In this document: positions 53,569 through 64,000 of the stretch, one piece after another
Position numbering within the stretch: the first letter of the stretch is position 1
Layout: each line of letters starts with the position of its first letter
Assembly: GCF_000835495.1 (NCBI RefSeq)
Contig: NW_015622543.1
Location: forward strand, 124,001-188,000
Origin: Cladophialophora immunda
Taxonomy: Eukaryota; Ascomycota; Eurotiomycetes; Chaetothyriales; Herpotrichiellaceae
DNA: 64,000 nt
Reading direction: 5' to 3'
The notes under the pieces: generated by a model
Told to the model about the DNA's origin: nothing
Databases searched by the model: none
Seen by the model: only the letters and a program-made list of their open reading frames with translations
Translations under genes and position numbers: made by a program

Positions 53569-55707
53569 TCAAGGCCGCTCCGTGAGATTCAGGAGAAGTT
53601 TGCCTCCACAGGGTGCCGCATTGAAAGTATCGTACATCCTCATGTCCGCCAGAGTCATTGAGGGGTCGACAGTCCCATCGAACCGTCGGAAGAACGCAGC
53701 CGTCACTTTGTTCAACTCCATTCGTGCCAGACTGTACGCACGCGATTAGACCCACCGGCCAGCCGAAAAAGGGGCGAGAAATATAGGTAGGAGCTTGAAA
53801 AGGTGGAGAGAGAAGAACATACTTGATTCCAATGCATCGGCGTGATCCGATGGAAAAGGCTGTCAGCGCCTGCTTTCTCAGTTCTTCATTTCCATCGTTC
53901 CTCAGCCATCGATCGGGATCCCAGCACTCGGCGTCAGGGAAAACCTCCTCGTTGCGTGATATCGTGTAGTTCTGACAGCCGACAGTAGTCTGTTACCCTG
54001 AGCTTAGTGCCCGAAAATCCAGATTGTTCTAGAAATACTTACACCTTTGGGGATTGTGAAGCCTTGGACTGTCGTCTCCTCAAGGGCCATTCTGGGGAGT
54101 GTCGCGAGGATCGTGGGATATCTTCGGAGAGTTTCGTCGATGACTGCTTGAAGCAGCGGAAGTTGTGAACAAGTCTGGATATGCACAAGTCAGCTACAAA
54201 TTCTGTCTGAAGCAACGAAGCGACTCACTTTGTGGTCAGGGACAGCATTGCGATCGGGAAAAGCAATCACGAGTTCCTCGTGAAGTCGAGACACGATATC
54301 AGGCCTGTTGAGCGTCGCCCATAGGATGTAGACGAATGTATTGGCCGTGGTGCCGCTGCCTCCAAACCTATGTCAATAGTCAATAACAGCGTCTCAACGG
54401 GGTCGCTAATGGCGGTCAGGCTTACATTCCTCCCATACACTCCTCTGCAATTTCCGAGTCCGTCAACGGTCTGCCCAAGGCCATGTCTTTCTCTCCATAC
54501 AACATCTGCTTCAGGAACGGCGTTCTGACGCCTTCAGCTCGACACCGCGCGAGAATTGTCAAAGCATACTGTAAAGGACCGACGTTTAGCATGGCCAGTC
54601 ATGGATCACTTAGGGCAATCATCACTCACGCCTTTCCACAGCCTGACCGCCCTGAAACCCTTCCCATATCGTCCTGGGAGGTATATTCCGTACTTGGCCA
54701 AGTAGGGAAAGAGCTCTTTCTGCGAAAAGCTGTCAGTTAATGCTGAGGTGAGGTTTCGATGCCGACCTACTACTATGAACAGAGGCCTGGTCAACTTGAA
54801 ATAGCTCCAGACATGGTGTGGAATGCCTTGTTTGACTGACTCGGGATCTTCGTCGAATAGGAGGTGGTCTGCAAACTGGTCATTCATCTGGACTAGACTA
54901 CCTGAGACGTAATGGGCATGCTGAACATACGGACGACGTCGAATCCGAACCAATGGGTCCACGGAAAGACGTCGAAGGCCTCCCCTTTCTTGCTGATATG
55001 AGACCAGTTCCCGAGCATGTTTGTGATCTTAGTGTCGATGTTTGGCTCAAACTCGAGCATTGCCGACTGCGAGAACCCGCGGTTCACCAGCCTTCTCCGC
55101 TGTTTGTGGGCTTCTTTGCCCCAGGAGTTCCTATCTATGCATCAACTCCCGAGTCATGGTCTGCGCACAAGCAGCAGGGAGACTGACCGATATGTTAGCA
55201 GGAAATCGTGGGCAACGATCTTTTTGGATCTCTTCACGAGCGCCATCAGCCAGGACTTTAACCGTTGGACTTCGACTTGCTTCCTACATAAAACTTCTCG
55301 TCCTTTGCGAAAATGTCCGACTCATATATTTCCTTGTAGGCAGCGGGGGTGGCGAAGGAAACTTCATTTGGGCCGACTCTCACGACCGGGCCTATGACTC
55401 GGGGGGAAATCACTTCCATCAGCCTCAGGTTGAAAGAAGCCAGCTTTTGAGGAGACTCACCATATTTCACGTGCGCTGCATGGATGATCTCTGACTTACG
55501 ACCGTAGAAGTTTCCGCGCCTGGTGTACAGCTTTGTAAGTCTTGCGGCCGAGGGTCCTGGGAATTTGCGCAGCGGGTGGAAGAAGAAATAGTATATCAGC
55601 AATGCCGTCTGATATGCCACGAAGGCGAATCCAACAGCACAGGCAATCAACCGCTTTCGATGGAGGACTGACTCCAAGTGAGCAGCAAAGTTCGCAGTGT
55701 CTATCAT
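53569..55707 (-). CDS. Cytochrome P450 monooxygenase, ten exons
   Basis: Minus order: 55461-55707, 55277-55391, 54931-55130, 54771-54901, 54630-54719, 54426-54568, 54229-54367, 54043-54174, 53823-53989, 53569-53731; 508 aa. An N-terminal anchor and HPLRKFPGPSAARL hinge start the protein. Then come GPVVRVGPNEVSFATP, EAHKQRRRLVNRGFS, MFGGSGTTANTF (I helix), VIDETLRRYP (ExxR), CWDPDRWL and the heme loop FSIGSRRCIGINLAR with its Cys. Two borders are weak: intron 2 needs a GTCGAA donor, and the intron at 54902-54930 is only 29 nt; without it the frame shifts near 54903. Either a real indel or an odd splice. Divergent from the sugar-type transporter. Substrate unknown. Confidence 0.8.
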
Positions 55708-56432
55708 GGTGGCGGTATCGTGACCGACTTAACCAGAATGAATGAAGATGAAGCAAATAGTTCCCATATCCCCAAAGCAAGAGCAGAATGTATTTAAAGG
55801 CCATGCCCTCGAAGTTGGAGTTGTTCGAGTCCACGTTGATTGACATACAGGGTGCTTGTCCTGGCACCTCGTTTCCCAAAGCCGCAGAGGTTTCATTGTT
55901 GATACGACCATACCATGTGGCAGCCTTGTCCCAATCTGTGTATTTCCCCCAAATCCCCGGAATCCCCAGAAGTCCCCCGCCCGTTCCGGGGTCTGGCCAA
56001 TGGGGGTCGACCATCAAGTTACCCTTCTGGGTGTAATTCCCGCTCCATCGTCGTCGAGACCCCCGTTGCCTCGACTGGACACCCATCTCTCGTCAAGCAC
56101 CCCGGATTCCAGGTCTGTTGCGTCGGAATGGAACCGCACCTGTCCTTGCTCCCGAGTTTACTTGAACTCCCTCGAAATCTTCCTCTCTGACAAAAGATAT
56201 CCCGAAACCCCGTCAGCACCGGAACTCTTCCAAATGTCGGATGGGCTCCAGAAGCACAGCTCAACCCCACGGGGAATGTGGTCGGTCTGGAACAAAAGCG
56301 GGAAGATGAATCGCAGCCCTATTAAAGGTAGCGAGTCCCCGAACGATGGTGGTGTCTGCACCGCACATCAATTTGCTCACGACTTCTACTTGCTCGATCT
56401 GCCCTATCTCAACTTGAGTTTGTGCCAGCAAT
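55708..56432. other. Divergent promoter between P450 and MFS transporter
   Basis: 725 bp. A minus-strand frame (to 56086) is open but reads into the P450 leader without motif, so it is not called. Probably a shared regulatory region. Confidence 0.5.
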
Positions 56433-58204
56433 ATGTCAGACTTTGAGATTATGCAAAAGGAGGAAGGACGAGGCAAGAGCGTCACCGAGCACATCGACAG
56501 AGTCTCATCAGAAATAACCCGCCCCGAGAAGCTCAAGCTCACCAAGCGAATGTTATGTCTGGGTGTCTACGTCGGCATGACGGGATGGATGTATAATTTT
56601 GATCTCGGTAAGAAGTCCCATCGTCCTCGGCCGTGCGAGTCCTCTTATCGGGACGCTTGAAAATCACCGTTCGACAAAGACGACAGATCACTAAGTGAAG
56701 ATAAGGCTACAGTGGCGGCGTCCTCCTCATGACTCCGTTCAAGGAAGCCTTTGGCAGCTACGGCCCCGTCGAGACCTCGACCGGCAAGATCGTCTACGCG
56801 TACAGCCTCACCGCACTGCAACAGTCGCTGGTCTCGGTGGCCATCATCTTCATCGGCATCGGAGGTGCCCTCGCCGGGCTTATTGGCAACTATCTGGGCC
56901 GCCGCGGGGCCATCCAGATCGCGTGCGCGCTCATCGCTACTGGTGCAGGAGGCATGCTCGGCACGGCGGGGAATTACTTCAACTACATGGCCTGCAAGTG
57001 CATCCAGGGCGTCGGGCTCGGGGTTCTTCTCGCCGCGGGCCCCGTCTGGGGCGTGGAGTGCTTGTTGCCCAAGACCCGGGGCATGTTGCTGTCGTTCTTC
57101 AGCTACGGGCTGGCCATCGGCAACATGATGGCCGGCTGCGTGTGCCTGGCCACATCCAAATACACGTCGAACCTGGCGTGGCAGACCCCGATCATCTGCC
57201 ACATCCCGCTGGCCGTCATCTTCGGACTGACCACGCTGGTGTTCCCCGAGTCGCCGCGCTGGTTCCTGCTCAAGGGCCGAGAGGCCGACGCGCGCAGGTC
57301 GTTTGGGGCATACTACGGCAAGCCCGCCGACGACCCCGTCGTCTCGCGCCAGGTCCAGGAGGTCCTTGCCCACATCGAGATGGAGATCCTGACGGAGAAG
57401 ACGTCGACCTTCCTGGAGATTTTCCACGGCGTCAATCTGCGCCGGACGTCCGCGGCCATCATTGTGGTCCTGGGGATCGCCCTGACCGGGTCCAAGTTCA
57501 TGACCACCTACGCCGCCATCTTCCTCTCCGGCGTCGGCATCAAGGACCCGTTCCTCACCAGCGTGATTATTGCCTCGTGCACCTGCGTGGGCGTTCTCGG
57601 CGCCCCGTTCGTGACCGAGTACGGAGGGCGGAGGTTCGCTCTTCTCACAGGCTACGCTGGGTTGGGCATGTTCATGCTGCTCATCGCCGCCGTGGGATCT
57701 GGTGTTGGCCAGACGAGCCCCGTCGCCATGCGCACCCTGGTGGTGTTCCTCTGCCTCTGGAACTTCACCTACGGCTTGACTGTGAGCACCAGCCTGTCGA
57801 CCATGGCGCCGGAACAGCACTCGCTCCGTTTGAGGACTTACGGACAGGCATTTGTCACTTTGATCTACGAGATCTTCTCCTTTGGCCTGTCCTTCAGCGT
57901 CCCTTACATGATCAACAAGGACTACGGCAACCTGGGATTGAACGTCGGCTATGTCTTCTTCGGTAGGTCTCGACTCCAATTGATATAGTTGTCTTTCGTG
58001 ATGCATTTGAACGTGAATATACTGACGACCAGTACAAATCCAGGGATCTCTGCCATCATATGGCTTGGGTGCTTCTTCTTCGTTCCCGAAACCGGCCGTC
58101 TCAGCCTGGAGCAGATCGACGACCTCTACCTGAGTGGCAAGCCTGCTTGGAAGACCTCGCTCAAAAAGAACAAAAAGGTAGCTGCCGACGCAGCCAAAGA
58201 GTGA
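56433..58204 (+). CDS. MFS sugar-type transporter
   Basis: Exons 56433-56607, 56706-57962 and 58044-58204 give 530 aa. Twelve hydrophobic helices are visible. Sugar-porter signatures: NFDLGYSGGVL, the loop motif GNYLGRRGAIQ, FPESPRWFLLKGRE, TEYGGRRFALL and the closing PETGRLSLEQIDDLY. Members of this general-alpha-glucoside/quinate-like group import sugars, quinate or related acids with protons. Exon 3 is required for the final helix and PETGR motif. It sits between the P450 and a Zn2Cys6 regulator, which favours uptake of a metabolised compound rather than general sugar supply. Confidence 0.9.
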
Positions 58205-58791
58205 CCGCAGCTATACTCTGGAAACATGGATCTTGAGACTCTTCCGACCACCAAGCAGCCCGTTGCCAACTCAGAGACTCGATCTTCCTTGTTGAAGGCT
58301 GCTGTTGAAGGGGAAGTCATGGCAAGGTTGGATTTTGTATACGTAACTGCCACAATGTACATCTGTTTTGCTCAAACTCCGTGGCATTGACGAATCCACT
58401 GCTCTTACTTTTTGTCTTCGGTACCCTGCGATTGATTTCCTCCCTGTATAGCAAGTTAGGCTGGTTTCTTGCCATACACCTGGCTACTCAACCGAACCAA
58501 TACAAAAAAAGGTCTCCTTTGACTTTCGATATGCTTGGGGAGCATAGCTTGAAACCCAAGACCGCAGCTCACAGGGTTGACCTCAGCGTCCAGGACTCTT
58601 CCTAATAAAAAGGAAATCCGGCCCACGAATTTTGTCGAGACAACCTTTTCCGTGTCCCGTCAACAACATTCCCGGATCCGGGGGACGAGAGCATCGACTT
58701 CCCGACGGGGTCATTCCGTGTAGATACAGATGCCTGTAGTAGTCACCTCACCTCACCCGCCCACGATTGCGTGCCCAAGGCAAGGCCTCAC
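58205..58791. other. 3' intergenic between convergent transporter and regulator
   Basis: No coding signal in about 590 bp. Confidence 0.55.
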
Positions 58792-61207
58792 CTACACATT
58801 GTTGATGCCATACCAGAAATCAAACGGGTTGGCGTAGAATAGATCGCACGAGTTGATCGTCTTGCTCGGCCCTACGCCCGCGACATCGGGCATGCCAGGG
58901 CTCGTCGCGGCATGGTAGAATGGTGCTTCGGTGAAAGCATTCGGCGAAGGGGTCGGTTGCTGCGGGCCGACTCCCACTCGGTTCTCAGGGAGAAAGATGG
59001 AGAACCGCCTCAATTTCTGCTCAGTCATCCCGGTTGACTGCCGCTGTTTGAGATCGAGACCTTGCCTGACCGCGGTAATAAGTTCTGTTTTTATTGGGTG
59101 ACACATGTCAGTTTTGTGCGGTCGGCGGACGGGAAGGGTGCCAATTCACTTTGCATTACCAGGCCCAACTTCCAGTATCTCCCGATGTGGGAGAGCAGCA
59201 AACTCGATACGTCTTCGTTCCGCAGGCTGAGACCAAGGCCCCGAGCATCGAGGCATCCCGGGACGACGATACAGCATCCCATAAAGGGGTGGTTCATGGG
59301 GATATATTCGGGCTTGCACTGCCTTGCGATATCGATCATTTGGGTCACAATTCGTTTCCCGTACAGGGATAATCTCTCGTTGGCACATCCGACATCGTAT
59401 TGAAGATACCGTATGTTTTCCAAGATACTGTCACAGCTGGTCATGCTTGTTAGGCGAAGGGGTGTATCGAGGGTGGGAGATGAGACGGAAGGAAAGGGGA
59501 TGGGAAAATGGGTTCCACTTACGATAAGATCATGAAATGACAGCAAAGGATCCAGTTATGCTCTCTGTAGGTTTCTTTGTCGATACACAGAGACTGTAGC
59601 TGATATTCAGCAGGTAAAGCAAGTCGAAGACAGCAGAGCGCACTATCCAGCTCCAGGGCTGTGTTGGCGGGCGCCTGAGATGTCTGTCTCGCTGCAACAG
59701 CAATACAAGACATGAGATAATTGCAGACCAGATACCACGCCCGAGGAGCCTGATTCGGACAACCCTGCAAGCTCTTCCATACCATGGCAGGTTGGTGATC
59801 GAGGACAGCTGATATGAGCGGGATGCCAGAAAACCATTGATGGTCTGCAACTGGCAAATGCACCTGCATCTCTCTTCTCTCGATTACATAGGGCTGACGT
59901 ACCACCGTAGATACAAAGGTGTCTAGATCGAAGATTGCCCACCACAGTCTCCGGAGGTCTTCTTTTCGCACCCAGGCATCGACATCACTGAACGGATCTG
60001 GAAGCTCGGATGGATCTTCATCGACTCTGTTCAATGCAAGGTCGTGGGCAAGCCGCACGCACATGCTGGTAAGGAGAGACCCCTGCCCCAGCTGCCCGGA
60101 GGTGCAATAGTATGATGCGAGCAAAACACATGCCTTGAGGAATTCCGTGCTTGTTTCTTCGAGGGTTTTCATGATCTCATCCTTGATGGTCACAGCTCGG
60201 TCCACAAAAACGTCTCCTCGATCGAGGATCGGGACATGATCGAAGTTGGCTGCAGTCGAGAATCTTGCGGTCAGCGCAAATATGGCATTGATCATGAAGA
60301 TCTCGTCGGCCCCAAGGCCCGCTGTGGACACTATCGTGTTTTCGAATGGAACATATTGCTTCCAAAAGGAAGGGCGGTGAAATATCGGGAGCCACACTTG
60401 GACATTGTCGAAGAACAAATGCAGCCTTTCTTCGATCAGGATAAAGAGGTTACAAGTGAAGCAGACGCTTACAATTCGGTTGCTGTTTCGCTGGGAAGAT
60501 GCCATCCATTATCGTCTGGGGCACACGCATCTTGAGACTGTCGCCCTGTCGACCACTGTGGCAAGGCTCCGGTTGTGGGAGGAGACATGTCAAGATTTGG
60601 GATGATTAGTCCTGTAGTCTCTGAAGTCGTTTGGTCGCGGTGAGTAGGGGACGAGATGGAAGGAGCATAACTTGAGGCATTTGAAGCTTGTCGAGAGTCC
60701 AGTTGGCTGCCATTACTGAAGCTGGAGCTTCTGTGATCCAAATTTCGTCCTTTTCCCTGTTAATAAGTGTACAAGACTGTGCTTTCGAACCGACCTAGCA
60801 GCTGATTTGTGACATCGCTAGAGTCTAGAGCATATCTATCAGTGCAACTGCTGCTGGTTTTCTTCGCACTGACGCTCACCACTTACCCTTCGGAGTCTGT
60901 CTAGCTCTTCCGCGTGGTCGACAGGGTTTCTTCCTGATGGGAAACATGCACTGTGAGCCGAGCCTCTCACAACGGCCACAAGCGGGCAGTCTCATGTCAC
61001 CTTTGCCAGTCAGTGCATCCGTGGAGTCTATGTTCAATCGGCTAACTCACACTTTGTCTTCTTCCTAATCCCAGACGATGTTAGGGCCAGCAATTTGCGT
61101 CTGCAGGGACGAAATAGGCCTTACCTACTGCACTCCTGGCATGCTCTGTTCACCGTTGGAGGCTGGGGAGCATCAGCGGCCACATAAGCAAAATAGTTCT
61201 GTGCCAT
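58792..61207 (-). CDS. Zn2Cys6 transcription factor with fungal_trans domain
   Basis: Minus exons: 61125-61207, 61051-61064 (14-nt microexon), 60887-61000, 60473-60756, 59523-60425, 59150-59445, 58792-59084. Exons 1-3 build the zinc cluster RACQECSRRKTKCDMRLPAC then GRCERLGSQC (Cys spacing 2-6-6-2-6), followed by a basic arm. Exon 5 onward is the fungal_trans domain: FFDNVQVWLPIFHRPSF, LKACVLLASYYCTSGQL, VRLAHDLALNR and KEDLRRLWWAIFDLDTFVS. The exon 3 donor (phase 1) does not match the exon 4 acceptor (phase 0). Either a small exon in 60757-60886 was missed or the linker is frameshifted. A pathway regulator for the adjacent transporter, P450 or ligase is likely from position, unproven. Confidence 0.75.
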
Positions 61208-62044
61208 GGTTCGAGGGCTGGAGGTTCATCCGGTGTGTGGTACTAAGATGAGCTCTGGCAGACTGCTAAGATATGGACAGGCTGGCGGATGTGCCCATGT
61301 GCATCTCTCAGGCAGGGTATGCAGTAGGAAACATGCTTTACCATTGTAGAAACTGGAACAGGACTGGGGACTGGGGGCTGTGGTAGCATTGCGGGGTACA
61401 GTACCTCATAGAGGCGAAGCTGCTCCAGATGCATCACACTAAGACGGAAGGCATCCGTCCTCTGGCTTTCGATATCATAACTGGGGGTGTCTGTAAGATG
61501 TGGTGCTTTGGGTCGGAATGCTTCCGGCCTGTTTCACGAGGATTGATTCGGTTGAACCTTTAATGATGATGGTTGGCTTCGCTTGGCACGCCAAACAAGG
61601 TGCATCGCATTCCTCAAGTTTGACATTTGTTTGCTACCTGCCACCGCCTGCTTCATTCTTCCTTGTCCCCGACTCTTTGAGCATTGAAACCCTGAGCACT
61701 CGACATTGGTCGTCCCTCAACTGTAGACCATTCGGATCGTTTCTGGAAGTGTCTCAATAGTTGTGTTATCGAGCAGTATGCAGGTCCTGTCCCCTTTTGT
61801 GGGCATGCTCTCTTGAATATTCAACTCATTTGTCCAACATGACCGACACGCTGGTCAACTGAGCTCATGCCTAATCCTACTAATCGCTTGGCACGGATCT
61901 TTTCGAGGGTTGTTGTCGTTGTTGTTACAGCCATCCATTCACAAGAAAAGTCGCATTCAGACCGGCCGCGCGCCCCTTTTGTTTTCCTGCTGTTTTGACA
62001 CAATCTGCCTTTCAAGCTGTCCCCACAAACAGATACAGCCTCTA
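61208..62044. other. Intergenic upstream of the regulator
   Basis: About 840 bp without a supported gene. Holds the regulator promoter and the ligase 3' end. Confidence 0.55.
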
Positions 62045-63999
62045 TCAGTGGTAGTTGGCTCCTTCCTCCTCTTCAGATTTTGGCACCGGATTCTCGCTAG
62101 ACAAATCGCGCTCTGCTTCTGGTAAATTTCGACGAATGATCTTTCCAGATGGAGTTCGAGGAATTTGCGTGACGAAGATGACTCCCCCGGTGATCTGCTT
62201 GTATGAGATGAGCCTGCAAGCGACAAACTCCTTGACGTCCTGCTCGGCCAATGGAGGCTCAGAACTGCCGGGGGACCGAACCACGTATGCGGTTGGAAAC
62301 GTCTCAAGCAGTCCGTCCTCGTTCTCCCGCATGTCGCCGCCAATAGCAACATCCGCAATCTGGGGATGCTGAATGAGGACGCTTTCGATCTCGCTCGGCG
62401 AGACTTGCCACCCCTTGACTTTCAAGGTCTCTTTGATTCGGTCACAATAGTGCAGACGACCTTCCCGAACCTCTATGCGATCGCCGGTGCGGTAAAAGCC
62501 ATCAGAGTCGAAAGAGTCTCTATTGGCGTCGGGATTGGCCAGATACCCAGAGAACAAAGTCGGAGTTTTGATCAACGCTTCTCCAGCCTTGCCTTCCTGG
62601 ACAATCACGTTGCCGTCCTCATCCACTAACTTCATTTGAGCATTCGGCAGCAATTGCCCCACGCTTCCCGACGAATCCTTCTCTTCCCAACTGCCTAGAG
62701 AATGCCAGCCTGCTTCGGTCGTCCCCCAACACTGAGTAATCACCGCATCTTGAGCCAAGACATCGTACAGCTTGTTCTGCACGCTTGCAGGAAGAGCAGC
62801 ACCGGCGGAGATGACATATCGGAGGCTTTGGAGAATGGGCATGTCTGAAGCGGGGAGCCTGGTCAAAGCGCCAATGATTGGGGGAGAGACGGGGGTATCG
62901 GTGATGGCGTAGGTCTGTATGGCTTGCAAATATTCCGAAAGCGACCACTTTGGCAGAAAAAAGGTGGGAACGCCCAATCGAAGTGGCAGGATCAGGGCCA
63001 AGGGTGATGCAAATGCGTGAAAGACAGGCAGACAGATGAGCTGTGATGGCTATGAAGCATGTCAGTCTCGTTTCTGCAACCTTTGGAACCGACAGGGTAT
63101 GGTACTCGGTATGGTCTGCTACGGAAGACATCTTCCAAGGTTGAAGTCAAGGCCACGATATACCGATGCGAGATCATGGCCGCCTTGGGGAGACCGGTTG
63201 TTCCGCTTGTCATGGCATAGACCGCGATGCATTCTGGGTCAGGTTTGCGATTTGCAGTGCGAGCGTACCAATCACCATCAGGCTCGAGCAACAGTGCCCG
63301 CCAGCTGGCATAAGCTCGACCTCGGGCTTGGTGGGAGGCGTCATGGGACTCGATGGTGAATATTTGGGACTCCGCTCCGCAGTGGGCGACTGCCTCAGCG
63401 ATTGGTTCAATGCAATCCACCTGAGCAAAGACGACCTTGGGCTTTGTGAGACTGAGCAGATGAATCAATTCGTCTTTGGTGTATTTGGGATTGGACCCAA
63501 CAACACGAGCCCCGGATCCGATTATCGCCAACCAGATCAGGGGATACCAGATCTATCTTCGACCCCAAGTCGAACCCCTGGTCAGCCAAGTCACACAGCA
63601 TCAAGGTGAAGCAGGGGGCACGGCGGCAATAGCCGGTTTGAGCAACCGGAGCAGGACTCACGTTGTTAAAGGCATGCAGGCACACGCATTCGCCGTCTTT
63701 CAGGCCCAGGGCCCGAAGGCCGTGGGTCAATTGAAGAATGGTCCGACGAGCTTGCTGGGCCGAGATTCTATTGGAGGGATTGCTGGCATCGATGAAGATC
63801 TGTGAACCAGGATCAAAGGGGTCAGCAGAAAATCCACAAAGCTGCAACAGTTCAAGCAGCTTACCGGGCAACTATTGTCATATTGGCTGAGATTGGCAAA
63901 GGCAAAGGTCAAGATGTCAGTGGATGGAATCTGGATGGATTTTGGAGCAGTCCAGACAGGATCGACGGCATCTGTGGGGTGATGTTGGGACAGAGACAT
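62045..63999 (-). CDS. Acyl-CoA ligase of the 4-coumarate:CoA ligase type (ANL superfamily)
   Basis: Minus exons: 63865-63999, 63662-63799, 63106-63552, 62045-63049; 574 aa with closed phases. The start is the first ATG, one base from the window edge. The opening (WTAPKSIQIPSTDILTF ... PIFIDASN) has the normal family length. Core motifs: MTSGTTGLPKAAMISHR (P-loop A3), QLICLPVFHAFASPLAL, CWGTTEAGW, GFYRTGDR (A7), DRIKETLKVKGWQVSPSEIE (A8) and TPSGKIIRRNL with the catalytic Lys. These enzymes activate aromatic or fatty carboxylic acids as AMP then CoA esters. No C-terminal peroxisomal tripeptide (ends Asn-Tyr-His). Substrate unknown; an aromatic acid would fit the neighbouring P450 and transporter. 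Confidence 0.92.
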
Positions 64000-64000
64000 T

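Noticed and set aside
55730..56086. Minus-strand frame upstream of the second P450
   Set aside because: Runs through the expected promoter/leader of the P450; no motif and no splice link to the P450 start.
56645..58006. 453-codon open frame antisense to the sugar-type transporter
   Set aside because: Low-complexity His/Asp/Glu/Gly translation, the usual shadow of GC-rich third positions in the sense gene.
1..64000. tRNA genes, rRNA, CRISPR arrays, bacterial operon signals
   Set aside because: A visual search for tRNA B-box strings found only isolated partial matches without a cloverleaf. The gene structure is eukaryotic, so bacterial-type features are not expected.

Overview
The window is nuclear DNA of a filamentous ascomycete (Pezizomycotina). 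The genes are split by short GT-AG introns of about 45-90 nt, many with CTAAC/CTGAC branch points. The family set is typical of these fungi: Zn2Cys6 regulator, HET protein, P450s, DUF6594, MFS transporters and a copper amine oxidase. A Eurotiomycete, perhaps a black yeast (Chaetothyriales), is my guess and not something the sequence proves. Exon borders were set by eye from splice consensus, reading phase and family resemblance.

Layout. 0-5.8 kb: 5' end of a Hook protein, an I9-type protease inhibitor, PCF11 (mRNA 3'-end processing) and the mitochondrial GTP/GDP carrier GGC1. 6.9-7.6 kb: a short Mutator-like element with 150-bp inverted termini and a direct flanking repeat. 7.7-9.2 kb: a seven-exon proline-iminopeptidase-like hydrolase. 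10.0-11.2 kb: a wrecked Argonaute gene (N domain joined to PIWI). 12.0-17.6 kb: a tetraspanin in broken frame, a GFA/CENP-V-type zinc protein, NCE101 and an S9 peptidase. 18.1-35.9 kb: mostly housekeeping genes: RAD57, copper amine oxidase, a ubiquitin-like/WLM metalloprotease, PFK-2/FBPase-2, a Na+/H+ antiporter, RNase H1 and a DHA2 drug-type transporter.

36-45.2 kb is an accessory island: a P450, a HET-domain protein, a protein with two tandem retropepsin-like domains behind a Cys-rich head, and a DUF6594 membrane protein. 46.4-53.2 kb returns to core genes: flavocytochrome b2, RNase H2 catalytic subunit, the kinetochore protein MIF2/CENP-C and tubulin cofactor B. 53.6-64 kb looks like a small metabolic cluster: P450, sugar-type MFS transporter, Zn2Cys6 regulator and acyl-CoA ligase.

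The points most worth a second look are the tandem retropepsin protein, the Argonaute relic, the Mutator-like element, three genes whose reading phase does not close cleanly (tetraspanin, second P450, Zn2Cys6 factor), and a GC-AG intron in the amine oxidase. No tRNA, rRNA or CRISPR array was seen.
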